From: Chromatiaceae bacterium
GTDB lineage: Bacteria; Pseudomonadota; Gammaproteobacteria; Chromatiales; Chromatiaceae
Direction: 5' to 3'
NCBI GenBank assembly: GCA_024235315.1
Contig: JACKMP010000001.1
Coordinates: 248,001 to 312,000, forward strand
DNA length: 64,000 nt
The notes under the pieces are model-generated. The model saw nothing but the letters and a program-made list of their open reading frames with translations, was not told the DNA's origin and ran no database searches. The position numbers and the translations under genes were made by a program. The stretch's first letter is position 1; each line of letters starts with the position of its first letter. This document shows positions 34,751 through 43,415 of this stretch, in pieces.

Positions 34751-34999
34751 ATGCAATGTCATCGTTGCCGCACCGTGATGCGGCTGACCGAATCCGTTTC
34801 CGAGGGACACGTGCGGCAGACCTGGTATCAGTGTCCGGCATGTGGCGCCAACCAGACGGTCTCCCAGCCAGTCGAGTGCACGCTGCGTCGTATCGGCAGC
34901 TCCCTGCGTTGCAGCCTGGGTTGGTCCCAAGCGGTTGTTTTCGAGCGCCGGGGTGCGCAAATGACTTCTCCAGCAGAAGGTGTGGGCATCGGGAAATAA
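34751..34999 (+). CDS. Small zinc-ribbon-like protein at the end of the nrd operon
   Basis: An 82-residue protein with two CxxC pairs (CHRC at residues 3-6 and CPAC near 28-31), enough for one Zn site, and a C-terminal part of low complexity. An AGGAG site precedes the ATG, and the gene lies 27 bases after nrdB2 and before a terminator, so it belongs to the operon. No function is recognised. Confidence 0.6.
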   Translation: MQCHRCRTVMRLTESVSEGHVRQTWYQCPACGANQTVSQPVECTLRRIGSSLRCSLGWSQAVVFERRGAQMTSPAEGVGIGK

Positions 35000-35037
35000 G
35001 CGACAGGGACGGTTGCCATTAGAAAAGCTGTATCATT

Positions 35038-35075
35038 GGGCCGCCTGCATCCGCAGGTCTGGCCCTTTTCTTTTT
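35038..35075 (+). terminator. Intrinsic terminator of the nrd operon
   Basis: GGGCC (35038-35042) and CCTGC (35044-35048) pair with GCAGG (35053-35057) and GGCCC (35061-35065), followed by TTTTCTTTTT. Confidence 0.85.
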
Positions 35076-35196
35076 GTGTCGCCACCCCGGACACGGCAGC
35101 GGACGGAAAAAGGAACCGGTGTTTATTTGAATTGCCATTCAACATCCTCGGTCCCTGCCGATACCCAATGGGCCGGATGCATCAGCCACCAAAACC

Positions 35197-37455
35197 ATGA
35201 CCGCGACACGCCACGACCACAGCCAGCAACCCGACGCCATCGCGCATCAGCAGATGGAGCAGTTGCTGCAATTCCAGCGTGATGCCCTGGAGATGATCAC
35301 ACTCGACCGGCCGACGAATGAGATTCTCAATGGCCTCTGCATGTTGGCCGAGACCATGGTCGATGACTCTGTCGCCTCGATCATGCTGCTGGATCAGAGC
35401 CGTAGTCGTCTGGAAGTCCGTGCGGCACCAAGCATTCCGCGCGAGGCAATCGAGGCCCTGAACGGGCTGCAGCCTGGCCCCGATGCCGGGTCTTGTGGCA
35501 CTGCGGTATTCAAGCGCGAACCCGTTTTTATCGCCAACATCCTCACCGATGTGCGCTGGGCGCGCTACTTGGATATCGCAAAGCGATTCGATTTGCAGGC
35601 CTGCTGGTCAATGCCGATCAAGGTCGCCAATGATGACGTGGTCGGTTCGTTCGCCCTGACCAGTTTTCAGACCCGCCCTCCGGATCCTTTCCACCGGCGG
35701 TTGCTGGATACCGGCAGCTATCTCGCCGGCATCGTGTTGGAGCGCGATCGCCAGGCACAACGGCTCCTCACCGCCGGTATCGCCTTCGAACACATGCGCG
35801 AAGGCGTCATGGTTACGGACGCCAACCACCGTATCATCCAGGTCAATCAGGCATTCGAGCGGATCACGGGCTACCGCGCAGAGGAAGCAATTGGCGAGAC
35901 CCCGAGACTGCTCAATTCAGGCCATCAGAGCGCCGATTTCTACCGGGGCTTTTATCGTTCGCTGGCACAACGCGGCGAATGGCTGGGTGAAATCTGGAAC
36001 CGCAGGAAGAATGGTGACGTCTACCCGCAGTGGCTGTCGGTCAAGGCCGTCCGCGGCCCGGACGGCACAGCCGGCCAGCATGTATCGGTATTTGCCGACA
36101 TCACCGACACAAAAGACTCCGAGCGCAAGCTCTGGCAAATGGCGCACCATGACGCATTGAGCAATCTGCCCAATCGCCTGTTGCTGAATGCGCGGCTGGA
36201 GCATGCGGTGCAACGTGCCCACCGCACCGGGACCAGTGTCGCGGTGCTGTTCATCGATCTCGACCGGTTCAAGAACATCAACGACACACTGGGTCACCAG
36301 GTTGGTGATGAACTGCTGAAGGACGTGGCCGACCGCCTGCGTACCTCGGTGAAGGAAGACGATACGGTAGCCCGGCTCGGCGGCGATGAGTTCGTTGTGG
36401 TCGCGGAGGGGATTGCCGATGCCAACAGTGCACATCTGATCGCCGAGCGGATCATCGAACGCCTGTCCATCCCGGTGGAAATCAGGGGCAAGGCATTGTT
36501 TGCGACGGCCAGCATCGGCATCAGCCTCTATCCGCAGGACGCGACGGCACCCGAAACCCTGCTGCAGCATGCCGATGCGGCAATGTACCAGGCCAAGGCC
36601 ATGGGCAGGAACCGTCTCGCCTTCTATGCCCCCGAGTTGACCCATGCGATCCAGCAGCGCCTGGACATGGAGAACGACCTGCGCCGCGGCCTGGCCAATC
36701 ACGAGTTTCTGCTGCACTACCAGCCACAGTTCGATGCGGCGGACGGCCGCCTGGTCGCGGTCGAGGCATTGCTGCGCTGGCAACACCCGAAACGCGGCAT
36801 GGTGCCACCCAGTGAATTCATTCCGATAGCCGAAGAGACCGGTCTGATCATCGAACTCGGCGCCTGGGTGACCGAAACCGCCTGTACCCAGGCCAAGGCC
36901 TGGCGTGATGCCGGCCATCGTGATTTCATCCTTGCCGTCAACCTGTCGCCATATCAGCTGCGTACGGATTGCACGACACGGTTGAAAGATATCTTTCGCA
37001 CGACCGGATTCCCGGCGGAATTCTTCGAGTTCGAGGTGACCGAGACCCTGCTGGTCGGGGACGATGGCTCGTCCCTTCGACAACTGGCGGACATGCGCAA
37101 CGAACTGGGACTGCGGATCGCCATGGACGATTTCGGCACGGGCCATTCCTCGCTCAGCCAGTTGAAGCTCCTGCCGATCGGAAAACTGAAGATTGACCGT
37201 TCATTCATCAACGACCTGCCAGAGGACACCAACGATGCAGCCATTGTCAGGGCCATCATCCTGATGGCGCATACCCTTGGACTCCAGGTCGTGGCCGAAG
37301 GGGTGGAGACAGAGGCGCAGCAGCATTTCCTGTGCCACAGCAACTGCGACCATCTGCAGGGTTTTTTGCACGGCAGGCCCATGCCGGCAGCGGCGATCGG
37401 CGACCTGCTGGAGCGCGGACAATTGCCCCTCGAACGGCTGTGTGACGTGAAATGA
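35197..37455 (+). CDS. GAF-PAS-GGDEF-EAL cyclic-di-GMP signalling protein
   Basis: A 752-residue cytoplasmic sensor with, in order, a GAF domain (about 20-180), a PAS domain (about 200-310, 'GVMVTDANHRIIQVNQAFERITGY'), a GGDEF domain (RLGGDEF near residue 397) and an EAL domain ('EALLRWQHP', 'EVTETLL', 'DDFGTGHSSL', 'KIDRSFI'). Both catalytic motifs look intact, so it may make and degrade cyclic-di-GMP. The product-inhibition I-site reads K-x-x-D instead of R-x-x-D. No membrane segment is seen. It overlaps the next gene by ATGA. Confidence 0.93.
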   Translation: MTATRHDHSQQPDAIAHQQMEQLLQFQRDALEMITLDRPTNEILNGLCMLAETMVDDSVASIMLLDQSRSRLEVRAAPSIPREAIEALNGLQPGPDAGSCGTAVFKREPVFIANILTDVRWARYLDIAKRFDLQACWSMPIKVANDDVVGSFALTSFQTRPPDPFHRRLLDTGSYLAGIVLERDRQAQRLLTAGIAFEHMREGVMVTDANHRIIQVNQAFERITGYRAEEAIGETPRLLNSGHQSADFYRGFYRSLAQRGEWLGEIWNRRKNGDVYPQWLSVKAVRGPDGTAGQHVSVFADITDTKDSERKLWQMAHHDALSNLPNRLLLNARLEHAVQRAHRTGTSVAVLFIDLDRFKNINDTLGHQVGDELLKDVADRLRTSVKEDDTVARLGGDEFVVVAEGIADANSAHLIAERIIERLSIPVEIRGKALFATASIGISLYPQDATAPETLLQHADAAMYQAKAMGRNRLAFYAPELTHAIQQRLDMENDLRRGLANHEFLLHYQPQFDAADGRLVAVEALLRWQHPKRGMVPPSEFIPIAEETGLIIELGAWVTETACTQAKAWRDAGHRDFILAVNLSPYQLRTDCTTRLKDIFRTTGFPAEFFEFEVTETLLVGDDGSSLRQLADMRNELGLRIAMDDFGTGHSSLSQLKLLPIGKLKIDRSFINDLPEDTNDAAIVRAIILMAHTLGLQVVAEGVETEAQQHFLCHSNCDHLQGFLHGRPMPAAAIGDLLERGQLPLERLCDVK

Positions 37456-37775
37456 CAGGTTCTTTCGATGCTGCTTCGTCGACACGCTGGCTCGGATTGC
37501 TCGGTTGCATCCTCGTCCTGTGCATTGCCGACCCGGCGCTCGCCAACAAATTCGAAACCATCGGCGGCGGATTCAGCGGGTCCTCCGGATTCAAGCGGGA
37601 ATGGTTGCAGCGATTTGTATTCATCATCGGCGGCACCTGCGCAGTTGGCGCCCTGCTGGCGGTGGTCATTCCGCACAACAACCCGCTCTACCTGAACTAC
37701 AACAACTGGAAACCATCGGCGATCATAATGGCGGTTCTGGCGGCGATTTTCCTGGGACTGGGCCTGCTGCTCTGA
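37452..37775 (+). CDS. Small hypothetical membrane protein
   Basis: A 107-residue protein of unknown function. It has an N-terminal signal-like segment (residues 12-31, ending PALANK), a short Gly/Ser-rich stretch, then two hydrophobic helices (about 53-73 and 88-107). It overlaps the cyclic-di-GMP protein by ATGA, so the two are translated together. Confidence 0.65.
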   Translation: MTGSFDAASSTRWLGLLGCILVLCIADPALANKFETIGGGFSGSSGFKREWLQRFVFIIGGTCAVGALLAVVIPHNNPLYLNYNNWKPSAIIMAVLAAIFLGLGLLL

Positions 37776-37899
37776 CCTCGCACGGCGCCCGGGACCATCG
37801 CGCCACCAACCACAAAAACCAAACCATGGATTCCCGGCCGGGCGCCCGTTAAAGTACCGTCGGACTACATGCAGCCGCAGCGCCGGTAACGGGGACCAG

Positions 37900-38457
37900 A
37901 TGCAGATTGATCAAATTGAGGCCCACTACGCCGGAATCATCGAGGGCCTGGGGGAGAATCTCCAACGCGAGGGGCTCGTCAAGACGCCCGAACGCGCCGC
38001 CAAGGCAATGGCGTTCCTGTGCCGTGGTTACAATCAAGATCTCAACTCAGTGGTCAATGACGCGGTTTTCACCACTGAGAACGACGATATGGTCATCGTC
38101 AAGGACATCGAGCTCTACTCTCTGTGCGAGCACCACGTGCTGCCATTCATCGGTCGTGCACACGTGGCCTATCTGCCCCGCGGCAAGGTGATCGGGCTGT
38201 CGAAGATCGCCCGCATCGTCGATATGTATGCCCGGCGCCTGCAGATACAGGAAAACCTGACGGTGCAGATTGCCGACGCGATCAGCGAAGTGATCCGTCC
38301 GGCCGGCGTCGCGGTCACTATCGAGGCCGAACACCTGTGCATGAAGATGCGCGGTGTGGAAAAGCAGAACTCGACAATGAAGACCTCGGTCATGCTCGGT
38401 GCGTTCCGCGAATCGCAGGCCACACGGATGGAGTACCTGCAGTTGATCGCCGATTGA
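37900..38457 (+). CDS. folE: GTP cyclohydrolase I FolE
   Basis: A 185-residue zinc enzyme that converts GTP to dihydroneopterin triphosphate, the first step to folates. Zn ligands are in 'LCEHHVLPFIGRAHVAYLP' (Cys, His) and 'EAEHLCMKMRGV' (Cys), so it is the zinc-dependent type IA. 'KVIGLSKIARIVDMYARRLQ' is the family signature. GGGGA precedes the ATG. Confidence 0.97.
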   Translation: MQIDQIEAHYAGIIEGLGENLQREGLVKTPERAAKAMAFLCRGYNQDLNSVVNDAVFTTENDDMVIVKDIELYSLCEHHVLPFIGRAHVAYLPRGKVIGLSKIARIVDMYARRLQIQENLTVQIADAISEVIRPAGVAVTIEAEHLCMKMRGVEKQNSTMKTSVMLGAFRESQATRMEYLQLIAD

Positions 38458-38504
38458 GACACGTCCCCGCCCCTGACCCTATTCTTTGACGCCGAGAGCA
38501 CACC

Positions 38505-38816
38505 ATGGAACCGATCAAGAACGTATCCGTTTTCCCCAACGCCAACATTTATTTCGACGGCAAATGCGTCAGTCATACCATCGAGACCGAGGCGGGAGAA
38601 CGCAAATCCGTCGGCGTGATCCTGCCGTCGACGTTGAACTTCTCGACCGGTGCACCCGAGACGATGGAAGTGGTCGCCGGGCAATGCCGGGTACTGCTGG
38701 ACGGAGAAGAGGCATGGCGCAGCTATGGAGCCGGAGACCGGTTTTCCGTCCCGGGTGACAGCCGTTTCGATATCGAGGTTGCGCAGACGCTGCACTACAT
38801 CTGCCATTTCGGCTGA
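38505..38816 (+). CDS. ppnP: Pyrimidine/purine nucleoside phosphorylase PpnP
   Basis: A 103-residue single-domain cupin that cleaves nucleosides with phosphate to base and ribose-1-phosphate. Length and segments ('NANIYFDGKCVSHTI', 'GVILPSTLNFSTGAPETMEV', 'GDRFSVPGDSRFDIEV') match the YaiE/PpnP family. It follows folE by 47 bases and may be co-transcribed. Confidence 0.95.
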   Translation: MEPIKNVSVFPNANIYFDGKCVSHTIETEAGERKSVGVILPSTLNFSTGAPETMEVVAGQCRVLLDGEEAWRSYGAGDRFSVPGDSRFDIEVAQTLHYICHFG

Positions 38817-38908
38817 CCGCCGGCGATGCAGACCATCTGCACCAGATGTCTACCTGGAAAGCCTTTTCAACCGCTCGTTGACTGACAATATTCGGATCCC
38901 GGGTCCTC

Positions 38909-39448
38909 ATGTCTGACGAAGCCGTCTCATCACGCATCAGGGACAAGACGCGGCAGATGCTGCAACGCGCCGCCAGCCTCTGCGCCGTGCACCGGGTCGC
39001 GCTGCCGGACCCGGTCATCCGCTTCGACCTGAGTGGACAGGCTGCAGGACAGGCGCGCTGGTGCAGTGGCGAACGCCCGACCCTACGCTACAACCTGGAA
39101 ATCGCATGCCGTCACGAACGCGATTTTCTTGCCCGTACGGTTGCCCACGAGGTCGCCCACCTGATCACTGCCGCCTGTCATGGGCGTACCAGCCCGCATG
39201 GTGCGGAGTGGCGTTCCGTGATGGCGCATCTGGGCATCACCGACGCCAGCCGTTGCCACGACTATGCACTCGATGGGATCAGGGTGAAGCGGCAGCGTCG
39301 CTGGGACTACCGCTGCGCCTGCTCGACGCACGAGCTGAGCACGACCAGGCACAAGCGCATGCAGGCGGGAACCACGCGCTATCATTGCCCACGCTGCGGC
39401 AGCGCATTGCAACACGTCCCTTCACGAACGGATTGCCCTGCACAATAG
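38909..39448 (+). CDS. sprT: SprT-family zinc metalloprotease-like protein
   Basis: A 179-residue protein with the metalloprotease motif HEVAH (near residue 80) and a C-terminal zinc ribbon (CACS... CPRCGS). SprT-like proteins are related to the eukaryotic SPRTN protease; bacterial roles are poorly known. The C-terminal Cys pairs and 'GHGRTSPHG'-like context fit the family well. Confidence 0.85.
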   Translation: MSDEAVSSRIRDKTRQMLQRAASLCAVHRVALPDPVIRFDLSGQAAGQARWCSGERPTLRYNLEIACRHERDFLARTVAHEVAHLITAACHGRTSPHGAEWRSVMAHLGITDASRCHDYALDGIRVKRQRRWDYRCACSTHELSTTRHKRMQAGTTRYHCPRCGSALQHVPSRTDCPAQ

Positions 39449-39539
39449 TGAGCATGGTCGATTTTTCAGCGTCGCCGCCTTGCGCGGCGCCCACAGCGTC
39501 ATAAGCTGGGACCACACCAGGATCGTGGGATTGAAACCA

Positions 39540-40136
39540 ATGAGCGAACATTACAAAGCCCTGAATTTTCATACGATGCCGGTCGGTGCGGGCTATGCGC
39601 GACCGGAGCAGCAGTTCCCCGGTGGCCTGAGCATTGACAGCCCTGCGCTGCAGGCGATGACTGACCTGCGCAAAGTCACCGCGCTGACCGTGGAGCGCAC
39701 CAACACCCTGGCGGCGACACGTGAACGCATGGCCAAGCTCGGCGTACGCATGCTGCTGGTAACAGGCGCCACCGGCGCCGTGATGGGTGTCATCACTGTT
39801 ACCGATCTCGATAGCGGCCGGCCCGAGAAGATCGCTGCCAAGACCGGCGAACAACCTCAGGAACTGTTGGTTCAGGACATCATGACATTGCGTGGGCGGA
39901 TCGAGGTGCTGCGCCTGGAAGACGTTGCCAACGCCAGTGTCGGCCAGGTCCTGAACAGTCTGCGCCATGCCGGCAGGCGCCATGCGCTGGTGCTCGATGA
40001 TCACGGTTCACAGCAGACTACGGAGATCTGCGGCATCTTCTCGCTGACCCGCCTGTGCGGACAGATTGGTCTCGACATATTGCCCGGCGAGTCGATTGAA
40101 AAAATCGAAGACGCGCTCAGCCGGTTGCTCGGCTGA
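39540..40136 (+). CDS. CBS-domain protein
   Basis: A 198-residue protein built of a tandem CBS pair: the first from about 'ALTVERTNTLAATRERM' to 'GVITVTDL', the second from 'LLVQDIMTLRGRIEVLRLEDVANAS' to 'GIFSLTRL'. CBS pairs bind adenosyl ligands and regulate partners. No catalytic domain is attached. The start is the ATG at 39540 (MSEHYKALNF). Confidence 0.85.
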   Translation: MSEHYKALNFHTMPVGAGYARPEQQFPGGLSIDSPALQAMTDLRKVTALTVERTNTLAATRERMAKLGVRMLLVTGATGAVMGVITVTDLDSGRPEKIAAKTGEQPQELLVQDIMTLRGRIEVLRLEDVANASVGQVLNSLRHAGRRHALVLDDHGSQQTTEICGIFSLTRLCGQIGLDILPGESIEKIEDALSRLLG

Positions 40137-40157
40137 GCGCCACCCGAAGGGCCGGCA

Positions 40158-40928
40158 TCAGAAACGCTGGTTCAGCCAGCCGTTCACCGCGCCGAGCAGT
40201 TCCGCCTCTTCACCGTCGAAGAAGTGGTCTGCGCCGGCCACCACCTGCTGCGTGTAGTCGGCACCCGCTTTGGCTGCCTGGGAGGCGCGATCGGCGGCAC
40301 TTGCCACCACTTCCGGCAAATCGTCACTGCCGTACAGGTCGAACACCGGCAGTTTCAGACCCGGCAGCTGGGACAGCGTATCCATGGGGCCGCCAGGGAT
40401 GCCGCCCGACATGCCCACGGCAACGAACCCCTCGACCGGCAGATGCGCACCGCTCAGATAGTATGCGGTCATTGTCGATCCCTGGCTGTGTGCCACCAGC
40501 ACCACCCTGTCGAACCCTTTGCCGCGAAGGTAGGCGATGGCAGCATCGATTCTCCCGGGGATCCAGTCGTAGATACCCGCGTACTGTGCATGTTCCGCCT
40601 CGTTGGCCAGTACCGGCATCTGGATCGCCAGCGTGTGCCAACCCGACTCGGTCAGGCCCACGCGCAAGGGCTGCACCACGGTCGGCCAATTCGGATGAAC
40701 CCCCGTGCCATGCATCACGACCACCGCCCTGCGCGAGGCAGCATCGGTGCTGGCGGTCTCAATGGCCAGAAAATCCGCCCGGCCGTCATTCAGATACACC
40801 GCCTCCCCGTCGAGAAGCGAGTCCACCACCTGCTCGGCCCAGCGCGTTTCCTTTTCCAGGTCTGTGGCATGTACGGCGGACACCGCCAACAGACAAACGG
40901 CAGAGACAATCGAGAAAACACTACGCAT
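40158..40928 (-). CDS. Secreted alpha/beta hydrolase-like protein (DUF3530 type)
   Basis: A 256-residue protein with a signal peptide (residues 1-22, ending VHA) and an alpha/beta hydrolase fold: oxyanion segment 'VVMHGTGVHPN' and nucleophile elbow VAHSQGS. The late His is in 'GADHFF'. Resembles DUF3530 proteins, whose substrates are unknown. The start is the ATG at 40928, preceded by GGAGG; the longer frame upstream is not coding. Confidence 0.82.
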   Translation of the reverse strand: MRSVFSIVSAVCLLAVSAVHATDLEKETRWAEQVVDSLLDGEAVYLNDGRADFLAIETASTDAASRRAVVVMHGTGVHPNWPTVVQPLRVGLTESGWHTLAIQMPVLANEAEHAQYAGIYDWIPGRIDAAIAYLRGKGFDRVVLVAHSQGSTMTAYYLSGAHLPVEGFVAVGMSGGIPGGPMDTLSQLPGLKLPVFDLYGSDDLPEVVASAADRASQAAKAGADYTQQVVAGADHFFDGEEAELLGAVNGWLNQRF

Positions 40929-41104
40929 GACCAATCCTCCGCGACGCAAATACCCGAGTGTAATGAGTCGGCCAAGCGTTCGCACGCGGCAAAACTGCGC
41001 CGACTCACCGACCGCCGCCGGAATACGCAATGGCTTGCCCGAGAGGCTTTGCCGGCTATGATGAGCCGAACGAACTGGCAGGCGCCCGAGCGCCACGGGT
41101 CCTG

Positions 41105-41230
41105 ATGAAAATTGCCATCCTTGTCATACTCTTCCTCGTCGGCAGCGTTGGTGGCGCGATGCAGGCACTGAAATATATCGAGCGGAAACGGCAGCGGCCG
41201 CCGCCGAGACACGACCCACCCGAGCAATGA
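41105..41230 (+). CDS. 41-residue single-pass membrane peptide
   Basis: MKIAILVILFLVGSVGGAM followed by a short helix and a basic, Pro-rich tail. One membrane segment, no recognised family. It overlaps the next gene by ATGA (41227-41230), which supports translation. There is no obvious Shine-Dalgarno. Confidence 0.5.
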   Translation: MKIAILVILFLVGSVGGAMQALKYIERKRQRPPPRHDPPEQ

Positions 41231-41634
41231 ACACTCAGCCCCGCCGCCTGCTGTACGACATCGTCGAATCGCCACTGCACCCGGATCTGTCCGAGCTGTG
41301 CCGCGAGCTGCAACTCGAGCACCAGGTATTCAGCATGCAGCGCAAGGCCATCGCCGGCCTCAGGCGCCGCCCGCCGGATATCGTCGTGGCGGATTTCTTC
41401 TTCGGCTTCGGCAACAACTATGCGGGCGCCAACGTCAGTAATCTCGACGTACTGCTCCGCAGCCTGCAACGCTTTGCACCCCGGGCCAGGACCATCGTCC
41501 TCGCCGACCGCAGCCAGATGCCCCATGTCGCGCGCCTGGCAGAGCTGTTTGTGCTGCACGCTGTCGTGCAACTGCCGACCGGCCGGGATGCGCTTTGTGC
41601 CGCGCTCGCCTCGTCCGGTCCTCAAGATGACTGA
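41227..41634 (+). CDS. Hypothetical protein, receiver-like fold
   Basis: A 135-residue protein that I cannot assign. Alternating hydrophobic strands and helices ('PDIVVADFFF', 'RARTIVLADR', 'VLHAVVQLP') suggest a Rossmann/receiver-like fold but the acidic pocket and Lys of true receivers are not evident. It is coupled to the upstream peptide by ATGA. Confidence 0.6.
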   Translation: MNTQPRRLLYDIVESPLHPDLSELCRELQLEHQVFSMQRKAIAGLRRRPPDIVVADFFFGFGNNYAGANVSNLDVLLRSLQRFAPRARTIVLADRSQMPHVARLAELFVLHAVVQLPTGRDALCAALASSGPQDD

Positions 41635-41701
41635 CGTCTGTGCCGCTACTGCATTCAGTCTGTCAAGAGAGTCGCCTGTGCCTGCGCATGGAGGTGGGAA
41701 G

Positions 41702-42025
41702 ATGAATCCAGACATCAATCGCCTGCTGATGGAACTCGAACGCACGATGCGCTCGGTAAACCATGAAGTGATCAATCCGCAGATCCAGGCGCTGACGATC
41801 GACGGACTGCGTCCCGTTCTGTGCCTGGTGGCCAATGCACGCGCACGCTACCTGAAGGCGCTCTTCGACCTTGGTGCCAGCACGAAGGACGAGTCTCCGA
41901 CCGAAAGCCAGCTCGACGACCTGGCCAAACTGCGGCGCGCCTACGACGAACTGGTCAATGGCGCGAAGGCGCTGGAGACCGCCATTCAACGCGGTTATCT
42001 GGATATCCAGTCCGGCAAGCGCTGA
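41702..42025 (+). CDS. Hypothetical helical protein
   Basis: A 107-residue, almost wholly helical and charged protein with no recognised domain. A strong GGAGGTGGGAAG lies just before the ATG at 41702; the in-frame codons upstream belong to the opposite reading of the preceding gene. Cytoplasmic. Confidence 0.65.
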   Translation: MNPDINRLLMELERTMRSVNHEVINPQIQALTIDGLRPVLCLVANARARYLKALFDLGASTKDESPTESQLDDLAKLRRAYDELVNGAKALETAIQRGYLDIQSGKR

Positions 42026-42072
42026 CCCCGCACCGGATCGTCAGAACCATCGCCGGGTTGTCCTGACGCCCA

Positions 42073-42630
42073 GTGCTTTTTGCGCTATCTTTTTCCGTCA
42101 TGCCGATCGTAAGTCCTGTGCCATGGCGTTTCCTGTTGCTGGCCTCCGTGATGCTTTGCGGACCCTTCGTGTCCGCGCAGGCAGTGCCGCGACCTGCCGA
42201 TCCTGCCGACTTCTCCATTCACCGGCTGACTTGCGAGAGCCCACTGCGTCTTACTCACGATTGTTCGATCTGGCAGGGCGCGACGCGTCCGATTGCCATT
42301 GGCGACTACCGGATGTCGCTGGCGGCGGGTGGCGGCGGCAGGACGATCCTGGTGTCACGTGTGCGCGAATCCATGGACCACAACGGCCTCGCGTTTCGCA
42401 CCGACAGGATTGGGCAGTCGAGCAGTCAACGCGCGATCAGGGCCATCGAATTGATCAGTACCGCGCTCGAGGATCGCGGTGTCCACCTGCAGCGCATACG
42501 CCCGGTACAGCGTGGTCGACGGGTTGACGCCTACTATCTGCAGTTCTCAGACAACGCCTACGACTACCTGAAACAGTTCACGGTACTCGAATCCGGGCAC
42601 TGGCCCACCAGCCACGTCCGCGGACGCTGA
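42073..42630 (+). CDS. Hypothetical exported protein
   Basis: A protein of up to 185 residues with a signal peptide ending near 'FVSAQA' and a soluble domain of about 150 residues with one Cys pair (LTCES, HDCSIW). No family recognised. The frame opens at 42073, but the ATG at 42100 (MPIVSPVPWRF) gives a more normal signal peptide. Confidence 0.6.
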   Translation: MLFALSFSVMPIVSPVPWRFLLLASVMLCGPFVSAQAVPRPADPADFSIHRLTCESPLRLTHDCSIWQGATRPIAIGDYRMSLAAGGGGRTILVSRVRESMDHNGLAFRTDRIGQSSSQRAIRAIELISTALEDRGVHLQRIRPVQRGRRVDAYYLQFSDNAYDYLKQFTVLESGHWPTSHVRGR

Positions 42631-42635
42631 TCAAG

Positions 42636-42893
42636 ATGTGGCATCTATACCTGGTGCGCTGCAACGACGGCTCGCTGTACACCGGCATCAGCACGGATGT
42701 TCAACGCCGGTTTGCGGCCCACGGTGCCAGTCGCGGCGCACGCCGCCTGCGGGGCCGGGGACCGTTGGAACTGGTATTTTCGCAGGCCATTGGCGACCAC
42801 AGCCAGGCCCTGCGCATCGAGCACAGGGTCAAGAAGCTGAGCCGCGCGGAAAAGGAAAGACTGATTCGCAGGGAATCCCCGCTGCCTGCCTGA
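42636..42893 (+). CDS. GIY-YIG domain protein
   Basis: An 85-residue single-domain GIY-YIG protein (YhbQ-like). The family motif appears as LYLVRCNDGSLYTGIS, followed by the conserved Arg (VQRRFAAH) and a basic helix ending KKLSRAEKERLI. Length is typical of stand-alone members, thought to be nucleases; specificity unknown. Confidence 0.92.
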   Translation: MWHLYLVRCNDGSLYTGISTDVQRRFAAHGASRGARRLRGRGPLELVFSQAIGDHSQALRIEHRVKKLSRAEKERLIRRESPLPA

Positions 42894-42908
42894 ACCCAGG
42901 GAACGCGT

Positions 42909-43325
42909 TCAGACAGGCAGACCCAGCCCCACCCGCAACAATTGCACCCGCTGCGCAGCCGATGGCGCCGGATAGGGCACAGCGGGCGAATGTCCCCAGA
43001 CCGGTCCCGGCCACGCGGGATCGTCAAGTCGCCGCACAACGAGATGGACATGCAGTTGCGGCACCAGATTGCCCAACGCACCAAGGTTGAGCTTGTCACC
43101 GCCAAAGGTCTGCATCAGCAGTCGGCCGACTCGACACGATTCGTCGAGCAGCAGGTGCTGGTCAGCTTGCGTCAGCTGGTAGACCTCAGTGATCGCCGCC
43201 TGCCGCGGCACCAATACCACCCAGGGATAACGGCAGTCGTTCAGCAGCAGCACGCGCGACAGCTCGAGATCACCGATCAGGTGACAATCTTCGTGTAGCT
43301 GCCGGTGCAGACTGAATTCAATCAT
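42909..43325 (-). CDS. HIT-family nucleotide-binding protein
   Basis: A 138-residue member of the histidine-triad family. The catalytic motif appears as LHVHLVVRR, with the third His replaced (H-x-H-x-x-V); an N-terminal HIT core 'NDCRYPWVVLVPRQ' is clear. HIT proteins hydrolyse nucleotidyl bonds. The start is the ATG at 43325 (MIEFSLHRQL). The frame converges on the GIY-YIG gene. Confidence 0.85.
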   Translation of the reverse strand: MIEFSLHRQLHEDCHLIGDLELSRVLLLNDCRYPWVVLVPRQAAITEVYQLTQADQHLLLDESCRVGRLLMQTFGGDKLNLGALGNLVPQLHVHLVVRRLDDPAWPGPVWGHSPAVPYPAPSAAQRVQLLRVGLGLPV

Positions 43326-43415
43326 GTGCCTGAGTTCTCCAGGATACCGGCGCAAAAAACTGCGACGAGGGGGACAAACGGCGCTCGGGAATCCAGGGTG
43401 CGGAGGTGCGCCGGA

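Noticed and set aside
37795..37850. GGCGCCCGGG / CCCGGCCGGGCGCC repeats before folE
   Set aside because: The loop is long and there is no T-tract; too weak to call a terminator.
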